Shown piece after piece: positions 15,911 through 24,823 of a DNA stretch of 64,000 nt; the first letter of the stretch is position 1; each line of letters opens with the position of its first letter. The notes beneath the pieces were generated by a model. The model worked only from the letters and a program-made list of their open reading frames with translations, was not told the DNA's origin and did no database searches. Where the stretch lies: IMG/VR virus record IMGVR_UViG_3300042987_000557, positions 1 to 64,000 of that record. One strand, 5' to 3'. The stretch comes from a virus. Both the position numbers and the translations under genes were made by a program.

Positions 15911-16819
15911 TTATGCTCCGGGCGAACCGAACATCCCAAGCGGATCAGACCAACCGAACGAATAACGCTCGCGGCTCTTGTACCGAACGTTCCCAGTGTC
16001 GAAATCGCCATCCATTCCCTGTGTCAAAGGTGCGCGGACAAAGTGTTTCATACCATTGGGCACGTCAGTCGTAAGGAACCAAGCATCCGTATCCGTCAAG
16101 AAGTGGTTAATGGCGTAACCCTCGGGGATCGAGCCATTGTTCTTCAAGGCGTTGATCGTGTTGTCTGCCGTGTCAACGCGCAGTTCCGTTTCCAGAATAC
16201 GGGTTGCAACGAACTGCAATGCAGACGGGATGATCAGCTTCTTCGGCTTAGCTGCAATCAACAGACCACGTTCGTCAGTCCAAGCTGCAATCTGAATAAC
16301 CGCTGCTTCCAACGATGTTTCAGAAAGGTCAGCCGCAACTGCGGGCGTGTTGCTGTTGGTGCCACCAGAGATCAAAGGATGTGCTGTCGAGAACAGAGCA
16401 ACTCCGTCACCACCCGTGTAGGCAGTATTGAAGCCGTTGTTCAGAACCGCAGCAGCTTTGGTCTGCTTGGTGTATGCCATAGCGCGAGCTAAGGACTTGG
16501 TGTAGCGATTAGCCAGACTGTCGTACAGGTTGTCCTCGATAGCCTCTTCGGTTAGCGAGAACCCTAAGACGATAGTCTCATGGACGTAACGAGCGGTCCA
16601 AGCTTCTTGCGCGTTATCGTAGGCCATCGCGCTGCCTTCGTTCTTGACCGGTGCGGCCGAGAATCCAGACAGTTTGGTTTCCTCTTCAAACGAACGCTCG
16701 GAAGTCTCGGTCTCGTAGATTTCCTTGTGCTCTTCGCCATAGCGAGCGTACTCCAAGCCGAACAATGCGTTCAGGCCGGGGAGAAGCTCTTTCAATAGTT
16801 GTGCGCGTGAAATAGCCAT
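15911..16819 (-). CDS. Major capsid protein
   Basis: 302 residues. The sequence (ISRAQLLKELLPGLNALFGL..., ARYVHETIVLGFSLTEEAIE, then DNLYDSLANRYTKSLARAMA, ALFSTAHPLISGG, ...SRERYSFGWSDPLGMFGSPG) is the HK97-fold capsid type related to Mu gpT-like head subunits that dominates uncultured aquatic podoviruses. It follows portal, co-chaperonin and scaffold in the normal order, has a good Shine-Dalgarno (GGGGAAA region) and its own terminator. Confidence 0.88.
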   Translation of the reverse strand: MAISRAQLLKELLPGLNALFGLEYARYGEEHKEIYETETSERSFEEETKLSGFSAAPVKNEGSAMAYDNAQEAWTARYVHETIVLGFSLTEEAIEDNLYDSLANRYTKSLARAMAYTKQTKAAAVLNNGFNTAYTGGDGVALFSTAHPLISGGTNSNTPAVAADLSETSLEAAVIQIAAWTDERGLLIAAKPKKLIIPSALQFVATRILETELRVDTADNTINALKNNGSIPEGYAINHFLTDTDAWFLTTDVPNGMKHFVRAPLTQGMDGDFDTGNVRYKSRERYSFGWSDPLGMFGSPGA

Positions 16820-16831
16820 TTAGTTTCCCCT

Positions 16832-17719
16832 TTACGCAAGCGCCGTTGCGAACTGATAGCTATGCCAGCCTTGGTTCCACTTAACGAGAACTTCAGGGAA
16901 TCCAACAAAGGAAACCTGTGAGCCACTTGCTAGAGTGATTGCCGAAGCCAACGTAACCGTAGTTCCGTTAACGTTAGTAACGTAGTTAAAACTGCCCGGA
17001 AAGTAAGCACCAGCCGAAGCGTCTGGAGCAACAACTGCCATACCTGCTTGAAGGCCAGTAATAGCTGCATCTAACGTCAAAGTGGTTGAAGAACCAGAAG
17101 TACCACCTGTACCGGTTACGGTATAAGCAGTTTCAGGAACAAGCGCAACTACGCGGAAAGGCAGATCAGACGAAGCAACACGTTTAACACCAGTACCGCT
17201 GGTAGCAGGGTAAGTACCTGATACAGCCATCTTGGAATTACCTGTGGTCGTACTACCAGCAACGCCAGTAATTGCATACACGTTAGTTCCAATAAGCGAC
17301 TGGTTAGCGTAGCCAATTGTAGACACTGTATTAGAAATCGTGTTGTACGCTTGCCCAACTACAGCAACTTTAAACACAGCAGACGGATCATCGATGACAA
17401 ATGCCAGGATGTCGTTTGCAGCAGTGCTAGCAGGATAGTACTGCGAGAACTGAAGCTGCTTAGTCGTTGGGTTCGTAAACTGACAACCAACAAACACGCC
17501 AATTGCACCAGCGATAGGTGTAGTAGGGCTGGAAGCGGCGGAGTAGGACGTTTTAATAAGAGTTCCGTCTGTCGTTAGCTGCACCAAATCCCCGTAAAAC
17601 AGGTTCGTGTTGTAGCTTCGGGCAATAGGGAACTGTCGCGTTGCTCCAGCGTACGGTAGACCGTTAAGTTCATTAACAGCTTTAAAACCGTAAGGAGCAT
17701 CAATGACAGGATAAGCCAT
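16832..17719 (-). CDS. Putative head (capsid-associated) protein
   Basis: 295 residues, beta-rich, opening MAYPVIDAPYGFKAVNELNG and ending VKWNQGWHSYQFATALA. It lies directly before the capsid gene, 12 nt away. Conserved in this position in related phages in my recollection; probably a capsid decoration or cement protein, but no named domain. Confidence 0.65.
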   Translation of the reverse strand: MAYPVIDAPYGFKAVNELNGLPYAGATRQFPIARSYNTNLFYGDLVQLTTDGTLIKTSYSAASSPTTPIAGAIGVFVGCQFTNPTTKQLQFSQYYPASTAANDILAFVIDDPSAVFKVAVVGQAYNTISNTVSTIGYANQSLIGTNVYAITGVAGSTTTGNSKMAVSGTYPATSGTGVKRVASSDLPFRVVALVPETAYTVTGTGGTSGSSTTLTLDAAITGLQAGMAVVAPDASAGAYFPGSFNYVTNVNGTTVTLASAITLASGSQVSFVGFPEVLVKWNQGWHSYQFATALA

Positions 17720-17736
17720 TTTTGACCTCGTTTAAG

Positions 17737-18186
17737 TTAAGTTCCTTTACCGAACGAAACCTTGGTACGCTTCTCTGCGAAGAGTGGCATACGGGAATCG
17801 CTCTCTTTCATAAAGTTGTTGTCTACAGCGTCCATGTTGGATTTGGCAACATTGTTGAAGTGATCGGTACGTTGTTTAACGAACTCTTCAGGCATCTTGC
17901 AGAGCAACAATCCGTCAATCTCGATGTTGTCTTTGAACCGGCTGTTCTCATCGCGCATAAACATAAGGTTTGGCTGCTCTTCAACCCTTACCGGCTCCCA
18001 ACCTTCTCTGAGTTTGGCAGAGATATTCTTGGGGTCAGCCTTACCAAGCGAGGACACACGCACCCAGCGGGGTACATATCCAGGCATTGGATCGACTTCA
18101 GGTAGGACATCCGCACGCTTCCATTGTTTAGGGCGAGCTAACTTCTCACGGTTCTCAACTTCTCTGGATAAACGATTTTCAGCCAT
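17737..18186 (-). CDS. Conserved head-region protein
   Basis: 149 residues from the ATG at 18186, which has GGAG seven bases upstream; a GTG two codons earlier is possible. The start MAENRLSREVENREKLARP is charged. The middle (PGYVPRWVRVSSLGKADPKN, then LREGWEPVRVEEQP) and end (FAEKRTKVSFGKGT) are conserved in related phages. It lies between scaffold and head genes. Function unknown. Confidence 0.65.
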   Translation of the reverse strand: MAENRLSREVENREKLARPKQWKRADVLPEVDPMPGYVPRWVRVSSLGKADPKNISAKLREGWEPVRVEEQPNLMFMRDENSRFKDNIEIDGLLLCKMPEEFVKQRTDHFNNVAKSNMDAVDNNFMKESDSRMPLFAEKRTKVSFGKGT

Positions 18187-19096
18187 TTGCACGCTCCAAT
18201 TTCATTTGTTCCCTTACATATTGCTCAGGAGTTATTCCCATCTTTTTGATGACGTTAAGCTGGGATTGATTAAGTTTGACTTTTTTGGAAGTCGTACTAC
18301 GAGAAACGGGAGCTACAACAGTAGCTGGTCTTTCTGTACGTGCTGGAGGTGATTTTGTCTCAGGCTCAGCAGGTTCATCGCCCCATTCATACTCGGGGAA
18401 TCTTTTACGCATCGTCTTATCAACGATTTCCCAGTACTCGTCAGTGCCCTCAAATGCTGCACCGCGTTCCCTAAGCAGTTTGTTGTTTAGGCCAAGTGCG
18501 GCAGCGGTCATTTCGTCATCTGATCCAAACCACGTATTTTGTCTACGCCATGAATCAGTTTTTGGGTCCAACCTCGGAGCCTGTGGCTGCGAATTTGGTA
18601 AATTTACTTCAGTTTCTTGCGGTTGTACAGGGGGTTTGTATCCTTTTAACCGCTCAAGTTTATAAGATGCTTCAGTTAATTGCTTTTGGGCTTCTAATAA
18701 TTTATCAGAATCTCCCGCTTCATAAGCTTCTTTGTAGGCTTTCTCAGCGTTTTTGAGTTCTAACTCCACAGCATTTTTAGCTGTATTTACTAGATGCCCT
18801 TCGTTTTCAGTCACTTTAGAACGTAGCGTTTTAATCTCGTTTTGCAACTGCTGCGCCATTTCAATCGCAGTTTGCTGCTCACGTAACGCACGTTCTTTCT
18901 CACGACGCTCGTCGTGCCAGACTTTCTTCATCTGCTTGAGGCGAGTTTTGACTTTCTCGGAATACTCTTCAAGCTCGTCTTCCTCAAGCTCCTTGACTAG
19001 CTCTTTGGGTAAGGGTTCCCGCCCACGATCTTCGGGAGGAGTGTCGTCTTCGATCTCGATTTCAAACTCGGTGTTGGCATTTTCTTGCTCAGCCAT
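18179..19096 (-). CDS. Scaffolding protein
   Basis: 305 residues. A very acidic N-terminus (FEIEIEDDTPPEDRG, ELEEDELEEYSEK) leads into a long coiled coil (~40-160), a Pro-rich linker and a basic C-terminal helix-turn-helix (KKVKLNQSQLNVIKKMGITP, EQYVREQMK). That charge layout and place between portal and capsid is the classic scaffold arrangement (T7 gp9-like). Confidence 0.8.
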   Translation of the reverse strand: MAEQENANTEFEIEIEDDTPPEDRGREPLPKELVKELEEDELEEYSEKVKTRLKQMKKVWHDERREKERALREQQTAIEMAQQLQNEIKTLRSKVTENEGHLVNTAKNAVELELKNAEKAYKEAYEAGDSDKLLEAQKQLTEASYKLERLKGYKPPVQPQETEVNLPNSQPQAPRLDPKTDSWRRQNTWFGSDDEMTAAALGLNNKLLRERGAAFEGTDEYWEIVDKTMRKRFPEYEWGDEPAEPETKSPPARTERPATVVAPVSRSTTSKKVKLNQSQLNVIKKMGITPEQYVREQMKLERANG

Positions 19097-19107
19097 TTTT
19101 AAACCCC

Positions 19108-19509
19108 TTATGCGCGACTAATACCGCGAGGATCTTCTACAACCCCCTCGACAGAGTCATCGTTAATGATGCGAAACTCACGACCGTGAATCTTCAGTCG
19201 TGTGCCCGCGTGCGGACGTACCAATACAAAATCACCCACTTTGCAATACGGCCCAGACGGGAATCGCTTCTCATCTTTGTACGCATCCGGCCCCATCTTG
19301 ATGACAAAAAGCACCGTCGTCAGTAATTCTTCGTGGTGCATCGTGACATCGGCTTTAATCAAGCCATTATCAAACTTATCGTCAATCTCGGGGATCGTGC
19401 ATAAGATTCGATAACCTGATGGATCAGGAAGTTGTCGCGCTTTTTCTTCGGCGGTTTCAGGCAATACCGTCGCAGAGCCGCTTGTAGACCCTACTAGGAG
19501 CTCACTCAT
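19108..19509 (-). CDS. GroES-like co-chaperonin
   Basis: 133 residues from the ATG at 19509; an in-frame GTG at 19518 is also possible. The body follows the GroES beta-barrel pattern: PDPSGYRILCTIPEIDDKFD, a mobile-loop-like stretch (KADVTMHHEELLTT), VLFVIKMGPDAYKDEKRFPS, then YCKVGDFVLVRPHAGTRLKI and REFRIINDDSVEGVVEDP. By analogy with T4 gp31 it would replace host GroES on GroEL to fold the capsid protein. Its place between portal and scaffold supports a head-assembly role. Confidence 0.75.
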   Translation of the reverse strand: MSELLVGSTSGSATVLPETAEEKARQLPDPSGYRILCTIPEIDDKFDNGLIKADVTMHHEELLTTVLFVIKMGPDAYKDEKRFPSGPYCKVGDFVLVRPHAGTRLKIHGREFRIINDDSVEGVVEDPRGISRA

Positions 19510-19702
19510 CGTCGTCACTCATCCTTTCTAACATATCGGCAAGATATCCTTGCACCACTGAAATTCCACGCATCACACCGCACTGAAAGCGATAATCCGC
19601 GTGGTCCTTTGCCAGCCCTTGCGCTAGAACTTCGGCTAAATGCCTCTGCTCATCACCGCAACGACTAATCAAATGCCGTAAAACTTTCTCGGTTTCGTTC
19701 AT
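19502..19702 (-). CDS. Small acidic-tailed protein (66 aa)
   Basis: MNETEKVLRHLISRCGDEQR..., helical, ending MLERMSDDDE. The start overlaps the portal stop as ATGA and the end overlaps the co-chaperonin start. No family recognised. It is translationally coupled between portal and co-chaperonin and may act in head assembly. Confidence 0.65.
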   Translation of the reverse strand: MNETEKVLRHLISRCGDEQRHLAEVLAQGLAKDHADYRFQCGVMRGISVVQGYLADMLERMSDDDE

Positions 19703-22215
19703 TTAGCCCCCTTCTTTGGCTCAACAGCCTTAGCGGTTACCTGTTCGCGTTGTTGCTGCATTGCAGCAATATTCCTAGCGATATCAGCACCAATTCGTGT
19801 GCCCTCTATCTCATTACGAACAGCTTCGACACCTGCTTGGAACTCCTGCTCCATCTGGTCTTTGACGATCTGAGCACCCAGTCGGGCACCGTCCATCTCC
19901 ATCTGTGACTGAATCCGCATACGCTCGGTCTCGATCTGGGCTGCTTTAAGTTGGGCATCCGTCTGATCTTTAGCTGCTTTGCGCTGCAATTCTTGAGCCT
20001 GAAGCTGAAGTTCTTGTTGCTGCATCTGCACAATCGGATCTTGTGCCTGCTGCTGTGCTTGGGCTTGTTGTACCATCGCCTGATTAGCTTGCAAGAGTTT
20101 CTGTGCTCCTGCGGCTGCAAGTCTGGAGATCTCGACCTCCATCTCTTCGGGCAGTTCTTCGTTGGGTGCAGGGTAGGGAACCCCGAGTTTGTCTTCGATG
20201 TTTTTACGATATTGAAAGGCAAAGTGTTGGGCAATGTGCGCCATAAATGCTGCTTGCATAGCCTGAGCGTTTGGACTCTGACCAAGAACTTGAGCAGTAA
20301 TTGGATCTTGCAGTGCTGACATATGCACTGTGATGTGTGCGGCGTGATCTTGATAGATAAACGCCTTGACCGGCTTGCCTTGGAACATGTCCATGTTCTC
20401 AGATACTGGGTCGGTCGGTTTCATATCGTCTTCCATTGGCACGAGCTTCTCGGCGTTTTTGATACCAAGAACCTCTAACATCTGCCTGTGAAGATAGGGT
20501 AAGTCGTATAACTGCGGCGCAGTAGCAGCCAACTGCATAACTGCTTGGTACTGCACAACCTTCTGACTCATTGTCGCTGCGTTTGGATCACTGACCGGTA
20601 TTACATCGACGTTGTCGTAGTCTGACTTCTTAGCCCTGGGACGACCATCAATCGGCTCGTAGTCATAACTCTCAGGTGTGTAATCAGCAATGATGGTCTT
20701 TAAGAGCCGGAACTCCTGCTTCATCGAATAGTGAATCCGCGCCTGAACAGCCGACATCACCTTCAGTGTGCGTTCTAGTATCGCTAGCGTAGTCCCAACC
20801 GGAGACTGAGCCGACATATCAGAGACTTTAAGATCAGCAGCAGAGGCAAACCTACGACCTTCATCAATAATTTTATCCATGAGTGCAGCCAACACCTGCG
20901 ACGGCTCCTTGTACGGAAGCGGCATGATGTTGTCTTTGAGAGCACCCGAGGCTATGTCCACATCGCGCCATTCAGCCGGAGCAAACGGGGTGTCATCACC
21001 CTTAGTCCGCATCCCCTTGGTCTTAAATCCGCCGGGAAGATTAGATAACGTACCTGCATCGACAAGCTGTCGAAGGATCGACGTTCCCGACTTAGCAAAT
21101 CCACCGATCAAGTGGATAAGCCCGAAGGCATAAAAGCCAAAGCCTGGAATATATGGGTAGTGGACAAAGTGCTGGCGTTTTCTCTTTAACTCGTCGTCAG
21201 GGTTCCAATTACGTCTAATCGCTAAGATCTTACTGTTTGATTTCTCAATGGTAATAACGTACGGAACAGCCAGCCCAGTCTCTTTACCATCTTCATCTTT
21301 GTCAGGAAAACCTGGGAGATCTAAGGTGACGTGCATTTCTAAGAGCTTGTACCGGTTATCGGTAGTTGCCCTGAACCCCATCTTTTCTGCAATCTTTTTC
21401 TCTACTTCATCAAGCGAATCGCTAGGATCTTCAAGCTCTACATCAACGTAGAACCCACTGTCCATTAACCGCTCCAGCTCGTTTTTAGTCTTACGCATAA
21501 CATGCGTAACACGCTCGGCTGTCTCAATATTCGCAGCCCCATAAGGAACTACAAGATCATCAGCGGAGACATACATCGCCGTCTGTCTATCAAGCCCTGG
21601 GTCAAAGTAGATTTTCTTAAACGCATTACCCGCCAGCCCCAGCCCCCACAGCATCTTCTCGTGCTCAGGTCTGTACTCGATCATCACATCAGTGAGCTGG
21701 TGGTTCATATCTGCCTGCACACGCATAGCAGACTCTTTCTTCTCTTTAGTTTCTTCGCCAATAATCTTGGTACGCACCGGACCTTGCGCTGGAAATGTCT
21801 CCATGATGGTCTCGGCCTGAAACTTCACAACAGCCTCTGTCAGCAAGGGGTGGTACACACCACAAGCCCCCGGCCAAGGCTCCGTGCGGTCCTCAACTTT
21901 TAGTCCTAATAGATCCAGCCCATCAACGTAAGTCTGCATCCAGTCTTTGCGGGACGAGATGTCGTCTTCAAAATCACTACACAGATCTTCGGCAAGGGTG
22001 GCTAACTCCTTGGGGTCCATGTCTTCGGCAAGGTTGTCGTTAAACCCTTCCTCTTCTTTTTCTTTGCCGATCACAATCTCTAGACCACCAAGACCCACTG
22101 ATACTGACTCAGGATCTTCAATCTCAATCTCGATGTCTGGCTCCATGACCAGACCTTCGTTCTGCAACCCAAGGGGTGCTTGATTTAGTGCTTTGTCAAA
22201 AAAGCTTGTAGCCAT
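19699..22215 (-). CDS. Portal protein
   Basis: 838 residues. The body resembles the portals of aquatic podoviruses: EDLCSDFEDDISSRKDWMQT, TEPWPGACGVYHPLLTEAVV, a barrel-type stretch KRQHFVHYPYIPGFGFYAFG, LIHLIGGFAKSGTSILRQLV. The last ~150 residues are a Gln/Ala-rich coiled coil, typical of a long C-terminal barrel reaching into the capsid. It follows the large terminase in order and ring-forming dodecamers are expected. Confidence 0.88.
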   Translation of the reverse strand: MATSFFDKALNQAPLGLQNEGLVMEPDIEIEIEDPESVSVGLGGLEIVIGKEKEEEGFNDNLAEDMDPKELATLAEDLCSDFEDDISSRKDWMQTYVDGLDLLGLKVEDRTEPWPGACGVYHPLLTEAVVKFQAETIMETFPAQGPVRTKIIGEETKEKKESAMRVQADMNHQLTDVMIEYRPEHEKMLWGLGLAGNAFKKIYFDPGLDRQTAMYVSADDLVVPYGAANIETAERVTHVMRKTKNELERLMDSGFYVDVELEDPSDSLDEVEKKIAEKMGFRATTDNRYKLLEMHVTLDLPGFPDKDEDGKETGLAVPYVITIEKSNSKILAIRRNWNPDDELKRKRQHFVHYPYIPGFGFYAFGLIHLIGGFAKSGTSILRQLVDAGTLSNLPGGFKTKGMRTKGDDTPFAPAEWRDVDIASGALKDNIMPLPYKEPSQVLAALMDKIIDEGRRFASAADLKVSDMSAQSPVGTTLAILERTLKVMSAVQARIHYSMKQEFRLLKTIIADYTPESYDYEPIDGRPRAKKSDYDNVDVIPVSDPNAATMSQKVVQYQAVMQLAATAPQLYDLPYLHRQMLEVLGIKNAEKLVPMEDDMKPTDPVSENMDMFQGKPVKAFIYQDHAAHITVHMSALQDPITAQVLGQSPNAQAMQAAFMAHIAQHFAFQYRKNIEDKLGVPYPAPNEELPEEMEVEISRLAAAGAQKLLQANQAMVQQAQAQQQAQDPIVQMQQQELQLQAQELQRKAAKDQTDAQLKAAQIETERMRIQSQMEMDGARLGAQIVKDQMEQEFQAGVEAVRNEIEGTRIGADIARNIAAMQQQREQVTAKAVEPKKGAK

Positions 22216-22224
22216 GATCTATCC

Positions 22225-23751
22225 TTAATAGTAGGCGTACTGCTGACGCCCCTTGAAGTAAACAACAGGATCTGCTTCGTCGGAAGGCAAACGCAAAAAC
22301 CCGCCATTTCTAAATCGCATTAACGCAAGTGTCGTAGCATCCACCAAATCGTCATGCTCGCCCGACGGAAAACTGGCTATTTCATCGACAAGTTCATCAG
22401 CCCATCGAGTATTTGGCACCCATACTTTCCCAGATGCAATAATGTCAGACACTGCGTTCAGCCGTGTGATCTTATCGTTACCCTTACTTGGCGTAAACTC
22501 TTGAACCGGCACGCCCATTCTACGTAATTCTTGATACAACGATATACCAGAAGCTTTTTTCTCGACAATTAACGAGTCTGGCTCCCATTCGTTGTACTCT
22601 TCAAGCACCTTTTTCTTAAGCTGGTGAAACTCCATCCGGTCTTTAATGACATTCAACAATATGATGTTGTTTATGGCGTTGTCTTCTTCGTTAACCCACA
22701 CACCCCACGTTGTACATGCAGAAAAGTCTGCGCGGGTGGTCGTTTCAAACGCAGTATCCCAAGATTGGATGATGTAATCGCACCTTGGCGGCTCATCTTT
22801 ATCCCAACGCTTCCACCATTCGCGTTTAACAATAGCGCCTTCTTCAGCCGTTGGGTTTTGCTGGTACTGAGCCTGCCATTTACTATTAGGCAGTTCTTCC
22901 CGAAGCGCAGAAAGCTCGTCCAACGACCAAAATTCAGGCCAAAGCGGGTTCCCAGAGGGCAAAATCGCTGGAAATTCGATGACTTCCCAGTCATCTCCAC
23001 CCCTTTGAGTGCTTGATTTGACAACTTGACCGGTTAAGTCACGCAAACCCCATCGAGTCATCACTACAATAATAGAACCACCCGGTTGTAGACGCTGTCG
23101 CGGGCCTGACGTGTACCACTCGTACACCTTATCGTATATTTCTGGCGAAGATGCAGCTAGTGCTGCCTCTTGTTCTGAGTGCGGGTCGTCAATAATCAGC
23201 AAATCGGCACCCTTACCGGTCACCGCACCCCCTACACCAATAGCAAAATACTCACCCGCCTTGTTTGTGTTCCATCTACCGGCAGCTTTTGAGTCTGCTT
23301 GCAGTGAAACACCGGGGAAAATGTCTGAATAAACGTCGGAATCGACAAGATTTCGCACTTTTCGACCAAATCCGACCGCTAATTCAGCCGTATGGGCCGT
23401 TTGGATCACTTTTTTGTTGGGGTATTTACCTAAAAACCAAGCTGGCAGCAGATAAGAAGCGAACTCTGACTTGGTATGCCGAGGTGGCATGTTAATAATA
23501 AGGCGTTTGATCTCACCTTTTGCTACTTTTTCAAACGCTCTAGCCATCCTCTTGTGGTGCTGACCCTCAATAAATGTAGGCCATACCCGCTTTACGAAGG
23601 TCATAAAGTTGGATGAAGCAACTTCCCTAGCCTTTAACCTTTCGTGCTGAGTCAGATCCGCAAGCAGCGAACGTAACTGTGCTTCAGGTAAGTTCGGTAA
23701 GTTCTTTAACAATAGCTGTAGCTTCTGAACTTCTTGTGGGTTCGTCTGCAT
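22225..23751 (-). CDS. terL: Terminase large subunit
   Basis: 508 residues from the ATG at 23751. Reading from an upstream ATG at 23805 would add 18 residues and a longer overlap with the small subunit. The ATPase part has INMPPRHTKSEFASYLLPAW (Walker A region) and ADLLIIDDPHSE (Walker B). The RNase H-like nuclease part has IIQSWDTAFETTTRADFSA, DSLIVEKKASGISLYQELRR and FPSGEHDDLVDATTLALMRF, with the expected Asp residues. This is the TIGR01630-type (psiM2 ORF9-like) nuclease end. It packages DNA through the portal. Confidence 0.92.
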   Translation of the reverse strand: MQTNPQEVQKLQLLLKNLPNLPEAQLRSLLADLTQHERLKAREVASSNFMTFVKRVWPTFIEGQHHKRMARAFEKVAKGEIKRLIINMPPRHTKSEFASYLLPAWFLGKYPNKKVIQTAHTAELAVGFGRKVRNLVDSDVYSDIFPGVSLQADSKAAGRWNTNKAGEYFAIGVGGAVTGKGADLLIIDDPHSEQEAALAASSPEIYDKVYEWYTSGPRQRLQPGGSIIVVMTRWGLRDLTGQVVKSSTQRGGDDWEVIEFPAILPSGNPLWPEFWSLDELSALREELPNSKWQAQYQQNPTAEEGAIVKREWWKRWDKDEPPRCDYIIQSWDTAFETTTRADFSACTTWGVWVNEEDNAINNIILLNVIKDRMEFHQLKKKVLEEYNEWEPDSLIVEKKASGISLYQELRRMGVPVQEFTPSKGNDKITRLNAVSDIIASGKVWVPNTRWADELVDEIASFPSGEHDDLVDATTLALMRFRNGGFLRLPSDEADPVVYFKGRQQYAYY

Positions 23752-24328
23752 TAACTGATTCCAGTAGACCAAGCTCTTCGGTGATGCTAACCGGCTGTAC
23801 GTCAATCACGTCGTTACCGAGCATTCTGTGAATTTTGTCCTCGATAGCTTTACGCAAATCATCGGACGTACGGTGGGTAATCGTAATTTCTGATTTTTCA
23901 GTGAATGCACCGACATCAGACATTTTGCCAAGCAGCTCTAAGGCACGCAGCTCATCTTTAGCTACGCCGCAACTAGAAAGCTCTAGAAGACGATTAGTTA
24001 TAAACGTACGGACTTGAACTGCATCAGTTACTACTTGCTTATCATAAGCATCAAGTAACGCTGCTAATTTAATAGACACCGCCCCGTCGTATAGAGCAGG
24101 TGGGTTATGCCCGTCCTTTTCTTCGCCTTTCTTTTTGTCAAACTCTTGAAAAAGCTTTCTAGCTTCCTCTTCGTCGCTCTCAGTCATTTCAAAGGGCATA
24201 CCCAGCTCAACCATCAAAGACGCTGAATTTGCAGCCGCCCTTGCGTTTTCACGCAACGTATCTGCATTCTGATCCTTAAATGATTTAGGTACGGGGTGCT
24301 CTTTGTTTGGCGTAATAGTAATAGGCAT
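23684..24328 (-). CDS. terS: Terminase small subunit
   Basis: 214 residues. KLAALLDAYDKQVVTDAVQV, RALELLGKMSDVGAFTEKSE and RKAIEDKIHRML are the pattern I know from small terminase subunits of aquatic podoviruses. It is the first gene of the late block, starting ~50 nt after a good promoter, and overlaps terL by 68 nt. It would recognise the packaging site and recruit TerL. Confidence 0.75.
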   Translation of the reverse strand: MPITITPNKEHPVPKSFKDQNADTLRENARAAANSASLMVELGMPFEMTESDEEEARKLFQEFDKKKGEEKDGHNPPALYDGAVSIKLAALLDAYDKQVVTDAVQVRTFITNRLLELSSCGVAKDELRALELLGKMSDVGAFTEKSEITITHRTSDDLRKAIEDKIHRMLGNDVIDVQPVSITEELGLLESVNADEPTRSSEATAIVKELTELT

Positions 24329-24362
24329 GGAGGAAACGGGACTCCAAAAATATATAGGGGGT

Positions 24363-24376
24363 GCGTTTCTAAACGC
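24363..24376. promoter_or_regulatory. Perfect 14-bp palindrome at the late promoter start point
   Basis: GCGTTT-CT-AAACGC begins two bases downstream of the late -10 box, so it covers the expected start of transcription. This is a good place for a repressor or activator binding site. It is unrelated in sequence to the 27-bp dyads of the early region. Confidence 0.5.
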
Positions 24377-24378
24377 GG

Positions 24379-24407
24379 ATCATATAAGCAAGTATATAAA
24401 AAGACAA
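24379..24407 (-). promoter_or_regulatory. Promoter of the late (virion) block
   Basis: Leftward: TTGTCT (24402-24407), 17-nt spacer, TATGAT (24379-24384). It is the only good sigma70-like promoter found between the terS start and the upstream terminator, so it probably drives terS, terL and the head genes. Confidence 0.6.
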
Positions 24408-24529
24408 GGGGGTGGGGGGTATTTTGAAAAATGTGGATTGACTGTGCAAAACAGTGTGCGTAGTGCGAGGCAGCTTGTATGGTCGATTTTGGGGGGTGTG
24501 GGGGTGGTGGGCCCAGTCATCCGGGCAAT

Positions 24530-24556
24530 AAAAAACCCCAGAGGGTTAGTCTGGGG
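24530..24556 (-). terminator. Rho-independent terminator of the leftward early unit
   Basis: Leftward: CCCCAG, 9-nt loop, CTGGGG, then six T. The 6-bp G/C stem (24536-24541/24551-24556) is 21 bases past the stop of the 80-aa gene and isolates the early unit from the late block. Confidence 0.85.
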
Positions 24557-24576
24557 CTGATCGGATTAAGACTGGG

Positions 24577-24819
24577 TTAGTCTAGCGGAATATGATCCGG
24601 TTGAAAGTAAGCATGAAAGTGTGGAAGCTTATCTAGCTTTGGGTTAGCTGCAATAAACTCCCTGAAAGCTTCCAATGCGGAACCATACGATAAACCCCTA
24701 ACCGATAACAGCGTTACTTTCTTAGAGTACCGTTCACGGCCATGTTCATCGAACATCCCGCACACTATTGTTTTAATAATTAGCGTACCGTAAATCTCTT
24801 CATCGTTTAGTTTTAACAT
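24577..24819 (-). CDS. Small protein, last gene of leftward early unit (80 aa)
   Basis: The ATG at 24819 is chosen because GGAG lies just upstream and it follows the previous stop by 4 nt; an ATG 30 nt earlier would overlap the previous gene. The sequence (MLKLNDEEIYGTLIIKTIVC...) looks like a small mixed alpha/beta protein ending FHAYFQPDHIPLD. No family recognised. It is co-transcribed with the 220-aa paralog gene. Confidence 0.65.
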   Translation of the reverse strand: MLKLNDEEIYGTLIIKTIVCGMFDEHGRERYSKKVTLLSVRGLSYGSALEAFREFIAANPKLDKLPHFHAYFQPDHIPLD

Positions 24820-24823
24820 GATC

